From Pseudomonas sp. KU43P (lineage in GTDB: Bacteria; Pseudomonadota; Gammaproteobacteria; Pseudomonadales; Pseudomonadaceae), in NCBI RefSeq assembly GCF_033095865.1, contig NZ_AP019365.1, forward strand, positions 3,011,501-3,075,500: DNA of 64,000 nt, read 5' to 3'. This document shows positions 47,029-55,945 of this stretch, piece by piece. The notes under the pieces are model-generated. The model worked only from the letters and a program-made list of their open reading frames with translations, was not told where the DNA came from and ran no database searches. The position numbers and the translations under genes were made by a program. The first letter of the stretch is position 1. Each line of letters opens with the position of its first letter.

Positions 47029-47529
47029 TTACTTCAGAACAGCCAGCGCTGCTTCATAGTTAGGCTCGTCGGCAATTTCGCCAACCAGTTCGCTGTGCAG
47101 CACTTTGTCGTTCTCGTCCAGCACCACCACGGCACGTGCAGCCAGGCCGGCGAGCGGGCCGTCGGCGATGGCGACGCCGTAGTTCTGCAGGAACTCGACA
47201 CCACGCAGGGTCGACAGGTTCTGCACGTTTTCCAGGCCTTCTGCGCCGCAGAAGCGAGCCTGGGCGAACGGCAGGTCGGCGGAAATGCACAGCACCACGG
47301 TGTTGGCCACGTCATTGGCCTGAGCGTTGAACTTACGCACGGAGGTGGCGCAGGTCGGGGTGTCGACGCTTGGGAAGATGTTCAGCACCTTGCGCTTGCC
47401 GGCGAAGTCCTTCAGCGAGGTGTCGGCCAGGTTGCCGGCTACCAGGGAGAAGGCTGGCGCCTGGGCGCCGGCTTTCGGCAGTGTGCCTTTGACTTGAACC
47501 GGGTTGCCTTTGAGAGTCACTTGAGCCAT
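47029..47529 (-). CDS. tpx: Thiol peroxidase Tpx
   Basis: A 166-residue atypical 2-Cys peroxiredoxin. The peroxidatic Cys is in [17 protein letters not shown] (about residue 61) and the resolving Cys in [12 protein letters not shown] (about residue 95). The invariant Thr and Arg of the active site are present (TPTCATSVR), together with [21 protein letters not shown] at the N-terminus. It reduces alkyl and hydrogen peroxides using thioredoxin in the periplasm or cytoplasm. ATG follows AAGGATT. A strong terminator is present downstream. Confidence 0.95.
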   Translation of the reverse strand: MAQVTLKGNPVQVKGTLPKAGAQAPAFSLVAGNLADTSLKDFAGKRKVLNIFPSVDTPTCATSVRKFNAQANDVANTVVLCISADLPFAQARFCGAEGLENVQNLSTLRGVEFLQNYGVAIADGPLAGLAARAVVVLDENDKVLHSELVGEIADEPNYEAALAVLK

Positions 47530-47642
47530 GGACGAAATCCTTATGCGGGGTTTGAAAAAGACCCTGAGTTAAGCATGAAGGCGGCCGTGTGCCTATGGGG
47601 GTAGCTAAATTGTTCTATTGCCTGACATTTTCTGTGGACAAA

Positions 47643-47679
47643 AAAATGCCCGATTGGCCACAAGCCAATCGGGCATTTT
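47643..47679. terminator. Terminator after SdaC-type permease gene
   Basis: AAAATGCCCGATTGGC and GCCAATCGGGCATTTT form a perfect 16-bp stem around CACAA. On the minus strand the hairpin ends in a T-run, 17 bp after the permease stop. Confidence 0.85.
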
Positions 47680-47695
47680 CACACCAGGTGCTATA

Positions 47696-48976
47696 TCAGG
47701 CCACCAGGCCGTATACCACCGAGGTCAGAGCCACCAGGCCGATGACCGTGACGAACACGTTCGACAGCGCTCCACTGTACTTGCGCATCGAAGGCACGCG
47801 ACGAATGGCGTACATCGGCATCAGGAACAGCAGCACCGCGATGATCGGGCCGCCCAGCGATTCGATCATGCCGAGGATGCTCGGGTTGAGCGTGGCGACG
47901 ATCCAGCACACCACCAGCATCAGTGCAGCAACCACACGGTCCAGAGCCTTGGCGCCTGGGCGAGCGCCGGTCTTGGCGATAATGCCCTTGAGGCCTTCGC
48001 TGGCGCCGATGTAGTGGCCCAGGAACGACTTGGCGATGGCGATGAAGGCGATCAGCGGTGCGGCAAAAGCGATGGTCGGGTTGCTGAAGTGGTTGGCCAG
48101 ATAGGACAGGATCGACAGGTTCTGCGCTTTCGCTTCGGCCAGCTGGGCGCTGTCGAGGGTCAGCACGCAGCTGAACACGAAGAACAGCACCATGGCCACC
48201 ATCAACAGGTGCGCACGGCCCAGGATCTGCCCGCTGCGCTCGTCGGCGTGCTCGCCGTAGCGGCGCTTCTGGTCGACGGCGAAGGCCGAAATGATTGGCG
48301 AGTGGTTGAACGAAAACACCATCACCGGAATCGCCAGCCACACGGTGTGCAGGAAGGCCGAACCCGACGGCAGCTGGCTGGCGCTGTCGAGAATGCCACC
48401 CGTCCAGTGCGGCACCAGGTACAGGCCCAGCAGCGCCAAAGCGACGATGAACGGGTACACCAGCAGGCTCATCACCTTGACCGTGGCCTGCTCGCCACAG
48501 CGAACGATGGCCAGCAAACCGAGAATCAGCACGAACGACAGCATCGCCCGCGGTGGCGGCTCGATGTGCAGTTGGTGCTCCATGAAGCTGCTGACCGTGT
48601 TGGTCAGGGCCACGCTGTAGATCAGCAGGATCGGGAAGATGGCGAAGAAGTACAGCACGGTGATCAGCGCACCGGCCTTGATGCCGAAATGCTCTTCGAC
48701 CACTTCGGTGATGTCGCCGCCATTGCGCCCGGAGAGCACGAAGCGGGTGAGGCCACGGTGGGCGAAGTAGGTCATGGGGAAGGCCAGCGCGGCCAGGATC
48801 AGCAGCGGCCAGAAACCGCCGAGGCCGGCGTTGATCGGCAGGAACAGCGTGCCGGCGCCGATGGCGGTGCCGAACAGTCCCAGCATCCAGGTGGTGTCGT
48901 GACGCGACCAGCTCTGCAGCGCTGCTGGGGTCGATTCTTCGAAGCGTTGTTCAACGCTTGGGGCCTGCTCATTCAT
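47696..48976 (-). CDS. SdaC/YhaO-type HAAAP amino-acid permease
   Basis: A 426-residue integral membrane protein with about 11 helices. Family signatures are WMLGLFGTAIGAGTLFLPINAGLGGFWPLL at the N-terminus (the HAAAP motif), PMTYFAHRGLTRFVLSG, VFSFNHSPIISAFAVDQKR and KSFLGHYIGASEGLKGI. Relatives import serine, threonine or dipolar amino acids by H+ symport (SdaC, TdcC, YhaO). The substrate is not evident. There is no deaminase gene beside it. Confidence 0.88.
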   Translation of the reverse strand: MNEQAPSVEQRFEESTPAALQSWSRHDTTWMLGLFGTAIGAGTLFLPINAGLGGFWPLLILAALAFPMTYFAHRGLTRFVLSGRNGGDITEVVEEHFGIKAGALITVLYFFAIFPILLIYSVALTNTVSSFMEHQLHIEPPPRAMLSFVLILGLLAIVRCGEQATVKVMSLLVYPFIVALALLGLYLVPHWTGGILDSASQLPSGSAFLHTVWLAIPVMVFSFNHSPIISAFAVDQKRRYGEHADERSGQILGRAHLLMVAMVLFFVFSCVLTLDSAQLAEAKAQNLSILSYLANHFSNPTIAFAAPLIAFIAIAKSFLGHYIGASEGLKGIIAKTGARPGAKALDRVVAALMLVVCWIVATLNPSILGMIESLGGPIIAVLLFLMPMYAIRRVPSMRKYSGALSNVFVTVIGLVALTSVVYGLVA

Positions 48977-49256
48977 TCCGGGTGAAGCTCCACTCGCAAG
49001 ACTGCAACAGGCTGAGAATGGCGAAATAGACGTTCCGCCCTACTCAACCGAATAAAGAAGGGCGCGATTGTGCGCTCATTGGTTGCACTTTGGAAAGCCC
49101 CGCCCGAGGGACGGTTGCACCTCACCATAGAAAAAGGTTGCCCCTTCCGATCCCGCACCCTCATACGAACGTTTGATTACCTGTTAAAAGTGCTAGGTTA
49201 CACAACTCAATGGGTGTTGTAGCGTCAAGACTCAGACTTGATTAGATGATCTCGAC

Positions 49257-50822
49257 ATGCATACCTTCAGTTCCGCTCGGCTCATGTTTATAGGGTCGTT
49301 ACTTATCGGCTTGCACACGGTATGCCCTTCAACGGCATCGGCCACTACACGGCTTGACGACACGATTCAGCGGTTCGTCGTGCGCTCAGACACTCAATAC
49401 CCTCGAACAGAAGAAACCCACGACGACCCGGAAGAATCCATTCGCCTTTTGACGCTTCAAGACAATGCAATCAATACGTGGCGTCGGCAATTTGAAGGAA
49501 CCGTTCCCGTTTTTCTCAATGGTGACGTGACCGAATTTGGCCATAGCGGCGAATGGTCGGTCATGAATAGGCACTTGGATAACGTAACCCCGACTTACTA
49601 TGGCCTAGGCAACCATGATTATGACAACAACGTGGATGACTGCTTGCTCAATCTATGCGCCGAACGCTCCCTGAAATTCCTCGAAGCGTCGTTTTCTAAA
49701 TGGCAGGTGGAGGACAAAGATGTTATTCGAAGGAACGACGGTGTCTGGCAAGGCAGTTATGGCTACAGCAAAACGGTAGGTGCCATTACCTTCATTCAGC
49801 TGAATAACCATTATAACTATTCAAGACGCTTCACGAGCGGGACCAACACCCACTATGAGATCACCCCTTCGCTTGACTGGCTGGAAAAGCAACTGGTCAA
49901 GGCGCAGGCCAATGGGAAATTCATCGTCATCAACCTACATCGCCCACCCGCAGACAGCACATACGGTAGCGAGGCGGATCGCGAGAGGTTTTATCAGCTC
50001 GTCAATGCGTTCAAGGTGCTTGCAATTTTCCATGGCCACACGCATGAAGCTGCTAGAAGGGCCTCTATTGGCGTAACCCCCGTCTATGATTCCGGCGCCA
50101 GTTTCAAACAGACGTTCCTGGTCAGCGAACTCGACGAAGGCGCCAACGCGTTCACCACCTTCCTCGCACGCAACAATACAGTCGGCTCAACGCCGTTGGA
50201 CAAGGTGGACATCCGTTTGCTCCCTCCGTTACCCACCTTCAGTTTCCAGAATCAACCCGGCGGCGGTGCCATCGTGGCCACGCTGGCATATGATAATACG
50301 CCACGTTCATTTCACTTGCCCATCATTGAACTTTCAATCGATGGCGGTGCGTTCAAACGTTACACCCCCAGCAACAACGTCATCTTGATGTATGACTTAA
50401 AGCCTAGGACCACCTACACGTACAAAACAAGACTGTACCTGGCAGCGGGTGGCAACCCGATACGGGTGGACGACGGAAGTTTTGAAACACCCGCCATTGA
50501 ATCGCCCCCTACCGACCTGTGCGTCAACTTCTTTGATGCCATCGATGGCTGGTTTGAACTCAAATGGAAACCACCCACCCCACCCTTCACCATGCCCTAT
50601 GCAATACAAGTGGAAGCAAACGAACCCGCGCATGCGACATGGGTGGTACGCAGCATTGGGGAGTTCAGGCAAACAACGACGCAAGTTGTTAGGTATGAAG
50701 AAAAGGGCAGAAACCCATTCAACATGTCGTACAGCGTGTTCTACTGGAGCCCAACCCTTGGGTACAGCGCCACGGCGACTCTCAAAGGAGAGGATCTGCT
50801 CAAGTCTGGCTGCCAGTACTAA
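49257..50822 (+). CDS. Secreted metallophosphoesterase with C-terminal fibronectin-like region, atypical composition
   Basis: A 521-residue exported protein with a signal peptide (about 1-29, cut after ASA). The calcineurin-like phosphoesterase domain (about 37-290) shows the metal ligands: Asp in FVVRSDTQYP (DxQ in place of the usual DxH), FLNGDVTEFG, YGLGNHDYDNN, FIVINLHRPPAD and ILAIFHGHTHEAA. After about residue 320 the sequence is beta-rich with a fibronectin/jelly-roll look (YDLKPRTTYTYKTRLYLA). A CVNFFDAIDGWFELKW segment suggests a third module. Composition is visibly poorer in G+C than its neighbours (AATAATACGC, ATGTATGACTTA) and codon use differs, which points to transfer. Substrate unknown. 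The region before it (49140-49256) is AT-rich. A hairpin separates it from amaC. Confidence 0.8.
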   Translation: MHTFSSARLMFIGSLLIGLHTVCPSTASATTRLDDTIQRFVVRSDTQYPRTEETHDDPEESIRLLTLQDNAINTWRRQFEGTVPVFLNGDVTEFGHSGEWSVMNRHLDNVTPTYYGLGNHDYDNNVDDCLLNLCAERSLKFLEASFSKWQVEDKDVIRRNDGVWQGSYGYSKTVGAITFIQLNNHYNYSRRFTSGTNTHYEITPSLDWLEKQLVKAQANGKFIVINLHRPPADSTYGSEADRERFYQLVNAFKVLAIFHGHTHEAARRASIGVTPVYDSGASFKQTFLVSELDEGANAFTTFLARNNTVGSTPLDKVDIRLLPPLPTFSFQNQPGGGAIVATLAYDNTPRSFHLPIIELSIDGGAFKRYTPSNNVILMYDLKPRTTYTYKTRLYLAAGGNPIRVDDGSFETPAIESPPTDLCVNFFDAIDGWFELKWKPPTPPFTMPYAIQVEANEPAHATWVVRSIGEFRQTTTQVVRYEEKGRNPFNMSYSVFYWSPTLGYSATATLKGEDLLKSGCQY

Positions 50823-50824
50823 GA

Positions 50825-50849
50825 GGCGGGCGCTGCACGCGCCCGCCTT
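50825..50849. terminator. Bidirectional terminator between metallophosphoesterase and amaC
   Basis: GGCGGGCGC and GCGCCCGCC form a perfect 9-bp stem around TGCAC, in the 44-bp gap between convergent genes ending at 50822 and 50867. Confidence 0.65.
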
Positions 50850-50866
50850 GCCTAGCTCGCATCATC

Positions 50867-52066
50867 TCAAGCTTGATGCACTGCCGCAAAAGCCTCGGCC
50901 ACCCGTTGCAGGTTGGCCGGGCGCAACCCGGACATGCACACCCGGCCGCTGTCGATCAGGTACACACCGAACTCGTCACGCAGGCGACGGACCTGCTCGA
51001 CGCTGAAGCCGGTGTAGCTGAACATGCCACGCTGGCGCAGGAAGAACTGGAAGTCCTGGCCCGGCAGCAGCACGGCCAGCGCATCGACCAGCGCCTGGCG
51101 CATGTCGAGGATACGCTTGCGCATCACTTCCACCTCTTGCGCCCACTGGGCATTCAGGGCCGCATCGCCGAGCACGCCGGCCACCAGCTGGGCACCGAAG
51201 TTGGGCGGGCTGGAGTAGTTGCGGCGCACGGTGGCCTTGAGCTGGCCGAGGACGCTCTGGGTAGTGGCCTCGTCATCGCAGACCACCGACAGGCCGCCTA
51301 CGCGTTCGCCATACAGCGAGAAGATCTTCGAGAACGAGTTGCTGACCAGGCACGGTACGCCGGCACGGGCCATTTCTCGAATGGCGAAGGCATCTTCAAC
51401 CAAGCCTTCAGCAAAGCCCTGGTAGGCGATGTCAAGGAACGGGATCAGCTGGCGTGCCTTGACCACTTCCACCACCTGTTGCCACTGGTGCTGCTCAAGG
51501 TCGGCGCCGGTGGGGTTATGGCAGCATGGGTGCAGCAGCACGACGCTGTTGGCCGGCAGAGTCTGCAGGGTGGCCAGCATGCCTTCGAAGTCGACCCCGC
51601 GGGTAACCTGGTCGAAGTACGGGTAGGTGTGCACCTTGAACCCGGCGCCTTCGAAGATGGCGCGGTGGTTGTCCCAGGTCGGGTTGCTGACCCAGACTTC
51701 CGACTGCGGGAAGTAGCGCTTGAGGAAGTCGGCACCGACTTTCAGCGCGCCGGAGCCGCCGACGGTCTGCACAGTGGCCACGCGCTTGCCGGTCACCGCC
51801 GGGTGATCGGCGCCGAACAGCAGTGCCTGGATCGCCTGGCGGTAGCTGGCCAGGCCTTCCATCGGCAGGTACAGCGAGGCCTCGTGGTCTACGCCAGCGA
51901 TGCGTTTTTCCACCGCATCCACTGCCGCCAGTTGCGGCACCACGCCGGCCTCATCGTAGTACAGGCCGATACTCAGGTTGACCTTGTCGGCGCGCGGGTC
52001 GGCCTTGAAGGTTTCCATCAGCGAGAGAATCGGGTCGCCGGCATAGGCATCGACATGTTTGAACAC
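50867..52066 (-). CDS. amaC: Class I aminotransferase, probably D-lysine/aromatic type (AmaC, TyrB-like)
   Basis: A 399-residue PLP enzyme of the AspC/TyrB family, with landmarks: [82 protein letters not shown]-Lys in [17 protein letters not shown] and [15 protein letters not shown]. Its position next to dpkA is the P. putida arrangement in which this gene (amaC) is reported to transaminate D-lysine to the keto acid that cyclises to piperideine-2-carboxylate. By sequence alone it could equally be annotated as aromatic aminotransferase TyrB. The start is ATG 52066. Confidence 0.8.
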   Translation of the reverse strand: MFKHVDAYAGDPILSLMETFKADPRADKVNLSIGLYYDEAGVVPQLAAVDAVEKRIAGVDHEASLYLPMEGLASYRQAIQALLFGADHPAVTGKRVATVQTVGGSGALKVGADFLKRYFPQSEVWVSNPTWDNHRAIFEGAGFKVHTYPYFDQVTRGVDFEGMLATLQTLPANSVVLLHPCCHNPTGADLEQHQWQQVVEVVKARQLIPFLDIAYQGFAEGLVEDAFAIREMARAGVPCLVSNSFSKIFSLYGERVGGLSVVCDDEATTQSVLGQLKATVRRNYSSPPNFGAQLVAGVLGDAALNAQWAQEVEVMRKRILDMRQALVDALAVLLPGQDFQFFLRQRGMFSYTGFSVEQVRRLRDEFGVYLIDSGRVCMSGLRPANLQRVAEAFAAVHQA

Positions 52067-52206
52067 AGCGTGCAGCTCCTTGGATCAGGACAGTTCGGAA
52101 TGACTGCCCTGAGGATACCCGCAGTCGCGGGGAAGGAACATCACCTAATGTGCAAGGTTGTCTATGCAAGATTGCATGGGGGCCTGGTGGTGAGGCAACC
52201 GGCCCT

Positions 52207-52287
52207 GCCGCCGGCAAGCCGGCTCCCACACCCACCCTCTGATCTTGTGCACTGCGGCATCCTTGTGGGAGCCGGCTTGCCGGCGAT
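52207..52287. repeat. REPIN (GTGG class) between amaC and dpkA
   Basis: GCCGCCGGCAAGCCGGCTCCCACA and inverted TGTGGGAGCCGGCTTGCCGGCG flank about 33 bp. Both are upstream of amaC, just after the dpkA stop. Confidence 0.85.
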
Positions 52288-52296
52288 GAGGCCCGC

Positions 52297-53322
52297 TCAG
52301 CCAGCCAACCCCTCAAGCTCCTGCAACTCCCGCGCGGTCACCGCCACCCCTTCTCGCTCAGCCACTTCCCGCTCCCGATAACGCCGCTCGCCCGGCATCC
52401 GCGGCAAGCCCACCGCCTGCATCTGCTCGACCAGCTCCCGGCTGCGCAGGGCAAACCGCTCACCTTCGGCCTTGCTCGGGTCGATGACGACGATCAACTG
52501 CCCGGTCCAGGGCGTCTTGGCGCCCGGATGGCCCGACCAGTCGAACTCCCAGGAGAAATGCCCACCCGTCAGCGCCGCCGCCAGCAACTCCACCATCATC
52601 GACAGGGCCGAGCCCTTGTGCCCGCCGAACGGCAGCAAGGCCCCACCTTCGAGGATGGCCTTGGGGTCGGTGGTCGGCTGGCCATCGGCATCCACGCCCA
52701 TGCCTTCGGGCAATGACTGCCCGGCGCGCGCGGCGATCTGAACGTCACCGTGGGCCATGGCGCTGGTAGCCATGTCGAAGACGATAGGGTCATGCCCTGC
52801 GCACGGGGCGGCGAACGCGATCGGGTTGGTGCCGAACAACGGCTTGCGCGCCCCGTGCGGCACGACGCAGGTCATGCTGTTGACCACGCTCAGGGCCACC
52901 AGGCCCTCTTCGGCGAATGGCTCGACATCCGGCCACAGCGCAGCGAAATGGTGCGAATTGTGGATCGCCAGCACGGCGATGCCGGCACTGCGCGCTTTCT
53001 CCACCAGCAGGCCGCGCGCGGCAGCCAGGGCCGGCTGGGCAAAGCCACCGCCAGCATCGACCCGCACGAACGCCGGTGCCACATCGGTGACTTGCGGCAC
53101 AGCCTGGCCATTCACCCAGCCGCTGGCCAGTGTCGAGACATAGCCTGGAATGCGGAACACGCCATGGCTGTGGGCGCCGTCGCGCTGGGCGCTGGCGCAG
53201 TTGTGGGCAAGCACGCCAGCCACGCTTTCGCTGCAGCCGTGGCGCTGGAGAATGGCTTGCAGCAGCCCCTGCAACTGGCTGAACGGCACGCGCACGACAG
53301 GGCTGTTGGAAGGTGCGGACAT
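52297..53322 (-). CDS. dpkA: Delta1-piperideine-2-carboxylate reductase DpkA
   Basis: A 341-residue NADPH-dependent ketimine reductase of the malate/L-lactate dehydrogenase (LDH2) superfamily, from ATG 53322 with AAGGAG ahead. Signatures: CASAQRDGAHSHGVFRIPGYV, AGIAVLAIHNSHHFAALWPDVE (catalytic His pair), GTNPIAFAAPCAGHDPIVFDMATSAMAHGDV and PFGGHKGSALSMMVELLAAALTGG. It reduces piperideine-2-carboxylate to L-pipecolate in D-lysine catabolism and also acts on pyrroline-2-carboxylate. The length and context match the characterised P. putida enzyme. It is transcribed divergently from the RpiR-family regulator. Confidence 0.9.
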   Translation of the reverse strand: MSAPSNSPVVRVPFSQLQGLLQAILQRHGCSESVAGVLAHNCASAQRDGAHSHGVFRIPGYVSTLASGWVNGQAVPQVTDVAPAFVRVDAGGGFAQPALAAARGLLVEKARSAGIAVLAIHNSHHFAALWPDVEPFAEEGLVALSVVNSMTCVVPHGARKPLFGTNPIAFAAPCAGHDPIVFDMATSAMAHGDVQIAARAGQSLPEGMGVDADGQPTTDPKAILEGGALLPFGGHKGSALSMMVELLAAALTGGHFSWEFDWSGHPGAKTPWTGQLIVVIDPSKAEGERFALRSRELVEQMQAVGLPRMPGERRYREREVAEREGVAVTARELQELEGLAG

Positions 53323-53386
53323 CTGTAGCTCCTTATTGGAATTGGAATGGCAACAGCGTTGGCAACGACAAAAACTTTCCTGCAAG

Positions 53387-53421
53387 TGACAGCTATCTGT
53401 CAAATATTGACTTGATGACAG
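53387..53421. promoter_or_regulatory. Candidate RpiR operator in dpkA/rpiR intergenic region
   Basis: TGACAG-CTAT-CTGTCA (53387-53402) is a perfect 6-bp-arm dyad, and another TGACAG follows at 53416. The sites lie 65-100 bp before dpkA and 40-75 bp before the RpiR-family gene, suited to control of both promoters. Confidence 0.45.
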
Positions 53422-53461
53422 AAAACATCCATTTTCTGTTTCACACCTCTGGAGCAGCCGC

Positions 53462-54325
53462 ATGAGCCCATCGATCAAGCAACGCCTGGAACACAGCCTG
53501 CAAGGGGCCGCAGCCTCGGGCCGCAAGATCGCCAGCTACATGCTCGCCAACCTCCACGAACTGCCGTTCCAGACCTCAGCCAGCATCGCTGCCAAGCTCG
53601 CTGTCAGCGAATCCAGTGTCGGACGTTTCTGCCGCTCCCTCGGTTATGCCCATCTCAAGGCGCTCAAGCAAGACCTGCAGAGCGACCTGGGCGACGGCCC
53701 GTGGCTGGTCGGTGATCGCTTGCAAGAATATCGCCAGCAGCAAGACGAGAGCGCCAGCACGGGCAGCCTGGAGCTGGAAATTGCCGCCTTGGTGCGCGTG
53801 CACGAATACAGCCGCAGCGAAGCCTGGCACCGCACCGCACAGCGCCTGGCAGAGCGGCCGCGGGTGTTCGTCGCGGGCTTTCAGACCGAACGCGGCATCG
53901 CCCAGTGCATGGCGCACCTGCTGCATTACCTGCGCGACGGCGTGCAGGCGGTCGATGGCAGTGCCGGGCATTTCGGCGAAGTGCTGCTGGGCCGCCCGGA
54001 AAACAGCGCCCTGGTGGTGTTCGAGGCTCGCCGCTATTCCCGCCATGCCCTGATGCTGTGCCAGAAGGCACGCCAGGCGGGCATCCCTGTCACGCTGGTG
54101 ACCGACACCTTCTGTGACTGGGCCGATGCCAACGCCGACGAGGTGTTCCGCATCCCCACCGAGTTCAATCTGTTCTGGGAATCCACCTCGGCGATGCTGT
54201 CGTGGGTGCACCTGATGGTCAACGAGGTCTGCAAGAAACTCGGGCCTGATGTTGAAAAACGCTTGGAAGCGACTGCCGCTCTACATAACGAGTTCGTCGG
54301 CTACACGGCGGGCAAACAACAATAG
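53462..54325 (+). CDS. RpiR/MurR-family transcriptional regulator
   Basis: A 287-residue regulator. The N-terminal helix-turn-helix domain reads ISYMLANLHELPFQTSASIAAKLAVSESSVGRFCRSLGYAHLKALK-like text (about 20-70). A SIS sugar-isomerase domain follows from about 125, with VFVAGFQTERGIAQCMAHLL, LVVFEARRYSRHALMLCQKARQAGIPVTLVTD. RpiR regulators usually sense phosphosugars, but in P. putida this one is flanked by D-lysine genes, so a link to amino-acid effectors is inferred. It ends 21 bp before the binding-protein gene and is probably the head of that operon. Confidence 0.88.
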   Translation: MSPSIKQRLEHSLQGAAASGRKIASYMLANLHELPFQTSASIAAKLAVSESSVGRFCRSLGYAHLKALKQDLQSDLGDGPWLVGDRLQEYRQQQDESASTGSLELEIAALVRVHEYSRSEAWHRTAQRLAERPRVFVAGFQTERGIAQCMAHLLHYLRDGVQAVDGSAGHFGEVLLGRPENSALVVFEARRYSRHALMLCQKARQAGIPVTLVTDTFCDWADANADEVFRIPTEFNLFWESTSAMLSWVHLMVNEVCKKLGPDVEKRLEATAALHNEFVGYTAGKQQ

Positions 54326-54346
54326 CAAGAGTGCAAGAGGTGCAAG

Positions 54347-55099
54347 ATGAACAAGACCATGGCTATGGTGGGTGCGTGTACCCTGCTGCTGGCGGGTGCG
54401 GCCAGCGCCGAAACCCTGCGCTTCGCCACCGAGGGCGCTTACCCGCCCTTCAACTATGTGGATGCCGATAACAAGCTGCATGGCTTCGACATCGACATCA
54501 CCCACGCCCTGTGCGAGCAGATGGAGGTCGAGTGCACCCTGGTCGCCCAGGACTGGGAAGGCATCATCCCGGCGCTGATGGCGCGCAAGTACGACGCTGT
54601 GGTGGCCTCGATGATCGACACCGAGGAACGCCGCAAGAAGATCGCCTTCACCGACCATTACTACCGCACCCCGCTGACCGTCGCGGTGGCCAAGGACAGC
54701 AAGATCGCCGACGCCCAGACCGCCTTCAACGGCTACACCGTGGGCGCCCAGTCGTCCTCGACCCAGGCGATCTATGCCGAGGACGTGTACGCCAAGGCCG
54801 GCGCCGACGTGAAGCTGTACCCGACCATGGACGAAGCCAACGCCGACCTCGCCGCCGGCCGCCTGGATGGGGTGATCGCCGACAAGTTCCCGCTGCACGA
54901 GTGGATGAACAAGAACGGCCAGGACTGCTGCAAGGTCCTGGGTGACGTGGCCGGGACCAAGGCCGACGCCGCCATTGCCGTGCGCAAGGACGACGAGGCG
55001 TTGCGCCAGCGGTTGAACGCCGCGCTTGCCGCGATCGTTGCCAACGGTACCTACCAAAAGATCGCCAGCAAGTACTTCGCCTTCGACATCTACAACTGA
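54347..55099 (+). CDS. ABC transporter periplasmic amino-acid-binding protein (Lys/Arg/Orn type)
   Basis: A 250-residue family-3 binding protein with a signal peptide (about 1-22, LLLAGAASA). Motifs: LRFATEGAYPPFNYVDADNKLHGFDIDI, AQDWEGIIPALMARKYDAVVASM, RRKKIAFTDHYYRTPL, VGAQSSSTQ and DGVIADKFPLHEWM. Ligand contacts of the HisJ/ArgT type are present (Tyr/Phe in YPPFNY, RKKxAFTD). Likely substrate is a basic amino acid, possibly D-lysine, because of the cluster. A REPIN lies between this gene and the two permease genes. Confidence 0.88.
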   Translation: MNKTMAMVGACTLLLAGAASAETLRFATEGAYPPFNYVDADNKLHGFDIDITHALCEQMEVECTLVAQDWEGIIPALMARKYDAVVASMIDTEERRKKIAFTDHYYRTPLTVAVAKDSKIADAQTAFNGYTVGAQSSSTQAIYAEDVYAKAGADVKLYPTMDEANADLAAGRLDGVIADKFPLHEWMNKNGQDCCKVLGDVAGTKADAAIAVRKDDEALRQRLNAALAAIVANGTYQKIASKYFAFDIYN

Positions 55100-55104
55100 C
55101 TGTC

Positions 55105-55199
55105 GGCCCCTATCGCCGGCAAGCCAGCTCCCACAGATCCAGCACAGCACTCAGGTTCGGTGAGATACCTGTGGGAGCCGGCTTGCCGGCGATAGGGCC
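55105..55199. repeat. REPIN (GTGG class) inside the ABC transporter operon
   Basis: ATCGCCGGCAAGCCAGCTCCCACAG and inverted CTGTGGGAGCCGGCTTGCCGGCGAT with extended arms (GGCCC...GGGCC). It lies between the binding-protein stop and the first permease start and may act as a hairpin that limits read-through or protects the upstream mRNA. Confidence 0.85.
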
Positions 55200-55225
55200 A
55201 GACCCGTCAGTACAAGGGGTACGTC

Positions 55226-55945
55226 ATGCTCGACCAATTGTCCTTGCTTTCCTTCGCCAGCGGTGGCTGGGGCCAGGCGCTGCTGGCCGGGGCCCTGGTG
55301 ACCGTTTCACTGGCCCTCGCCTGCCTGCCCATCGGCCTGCCCCTGGGCCTGGTCGTGGCCCTGGCGGCCCGCTCACGCAAGCGCCTGCCGCGGGCCTGGG
55401 CGACCACCTTCTCGACCGTGTTCCGCGGCCTGCCCGAGCTGCTGACTCTGCTGATCATCTATTACGGCTGCCAGATCGCCGCGCAGAAACTGCTGGCCGC
55501 CATGGGCTATGAAGGCGAGTTTCTGATCAACACCTTCCTCGCCGCGATGATCGCCTTCAGCCTGGTGTTCGCCGCCTTTTCCAGTGAAATCTGGCTGGCG
55601 GCCTTCAAGACGCTGCCCAAAGGGCAACTGGAGGCCTGCTCGGCACTGGGCTTGGGCAAGCGCACGGCATTCTTCAAGGTGGTGTTGCCGCAATTGACCC
55701 GCATCGCCCTGCCGGGCCTGTCCAACAACTGGCTGTCGCTGCTCAAGGACACCTCGCTGGTGTCGACCATCTCGCTGGTCGACTTGATGCGCCAGACCAA
55801 CCTGGCGGTCAGCGTGACCAAAGAGCCGATGTTCTTCTACGGCGTCGCCTGCCTGGGCTACCTGCTGTTCTCAGCGCTGTCGGGGCGGGTGTTCGCCTAC
55901 ATCGAACGGCGCAGCAACCGCCACCTGCAAGGAGCACGCACATGA
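55226..55945 (+). CDS. ABC transporter permease (HisQ/ArtQ-type)
   Basis: A 239-residue inner-membrane permease with about five helices. The amino-acid ABC permease signature includes VFRGLPELLTLLIIYYG and the cytoplasmic EAA-like loop EACSALGLGKRTAFFKVVLPQLTRIALPGLSNNWL. It ends in a 4-bp ATGA overlap with the next permease gene. It forms a heterodimer with it to move the substrate of the binding protein. Confidence 0.9.
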   Translation: MLDQLSLLSFASGGWGQALLAGALVTVSLALACLPIGLPLGLVVALAARSRKRLPRAWATTFSTVFRGLPELLTLLIIYYGCQIAAQKLLAAMGYEGEFLINTFLAAMIAFSLVFAAFSSEIWLAAFKTLPKGQLEACSALGLGKRTAFFKVVLPQLTRIALPGLSNNWLSLLKDTSLVSTISLVDLMRQTNLAVSVTKEPMFFYGVACLGYLLFSALSGRVFAYIERRSNRHLQGART

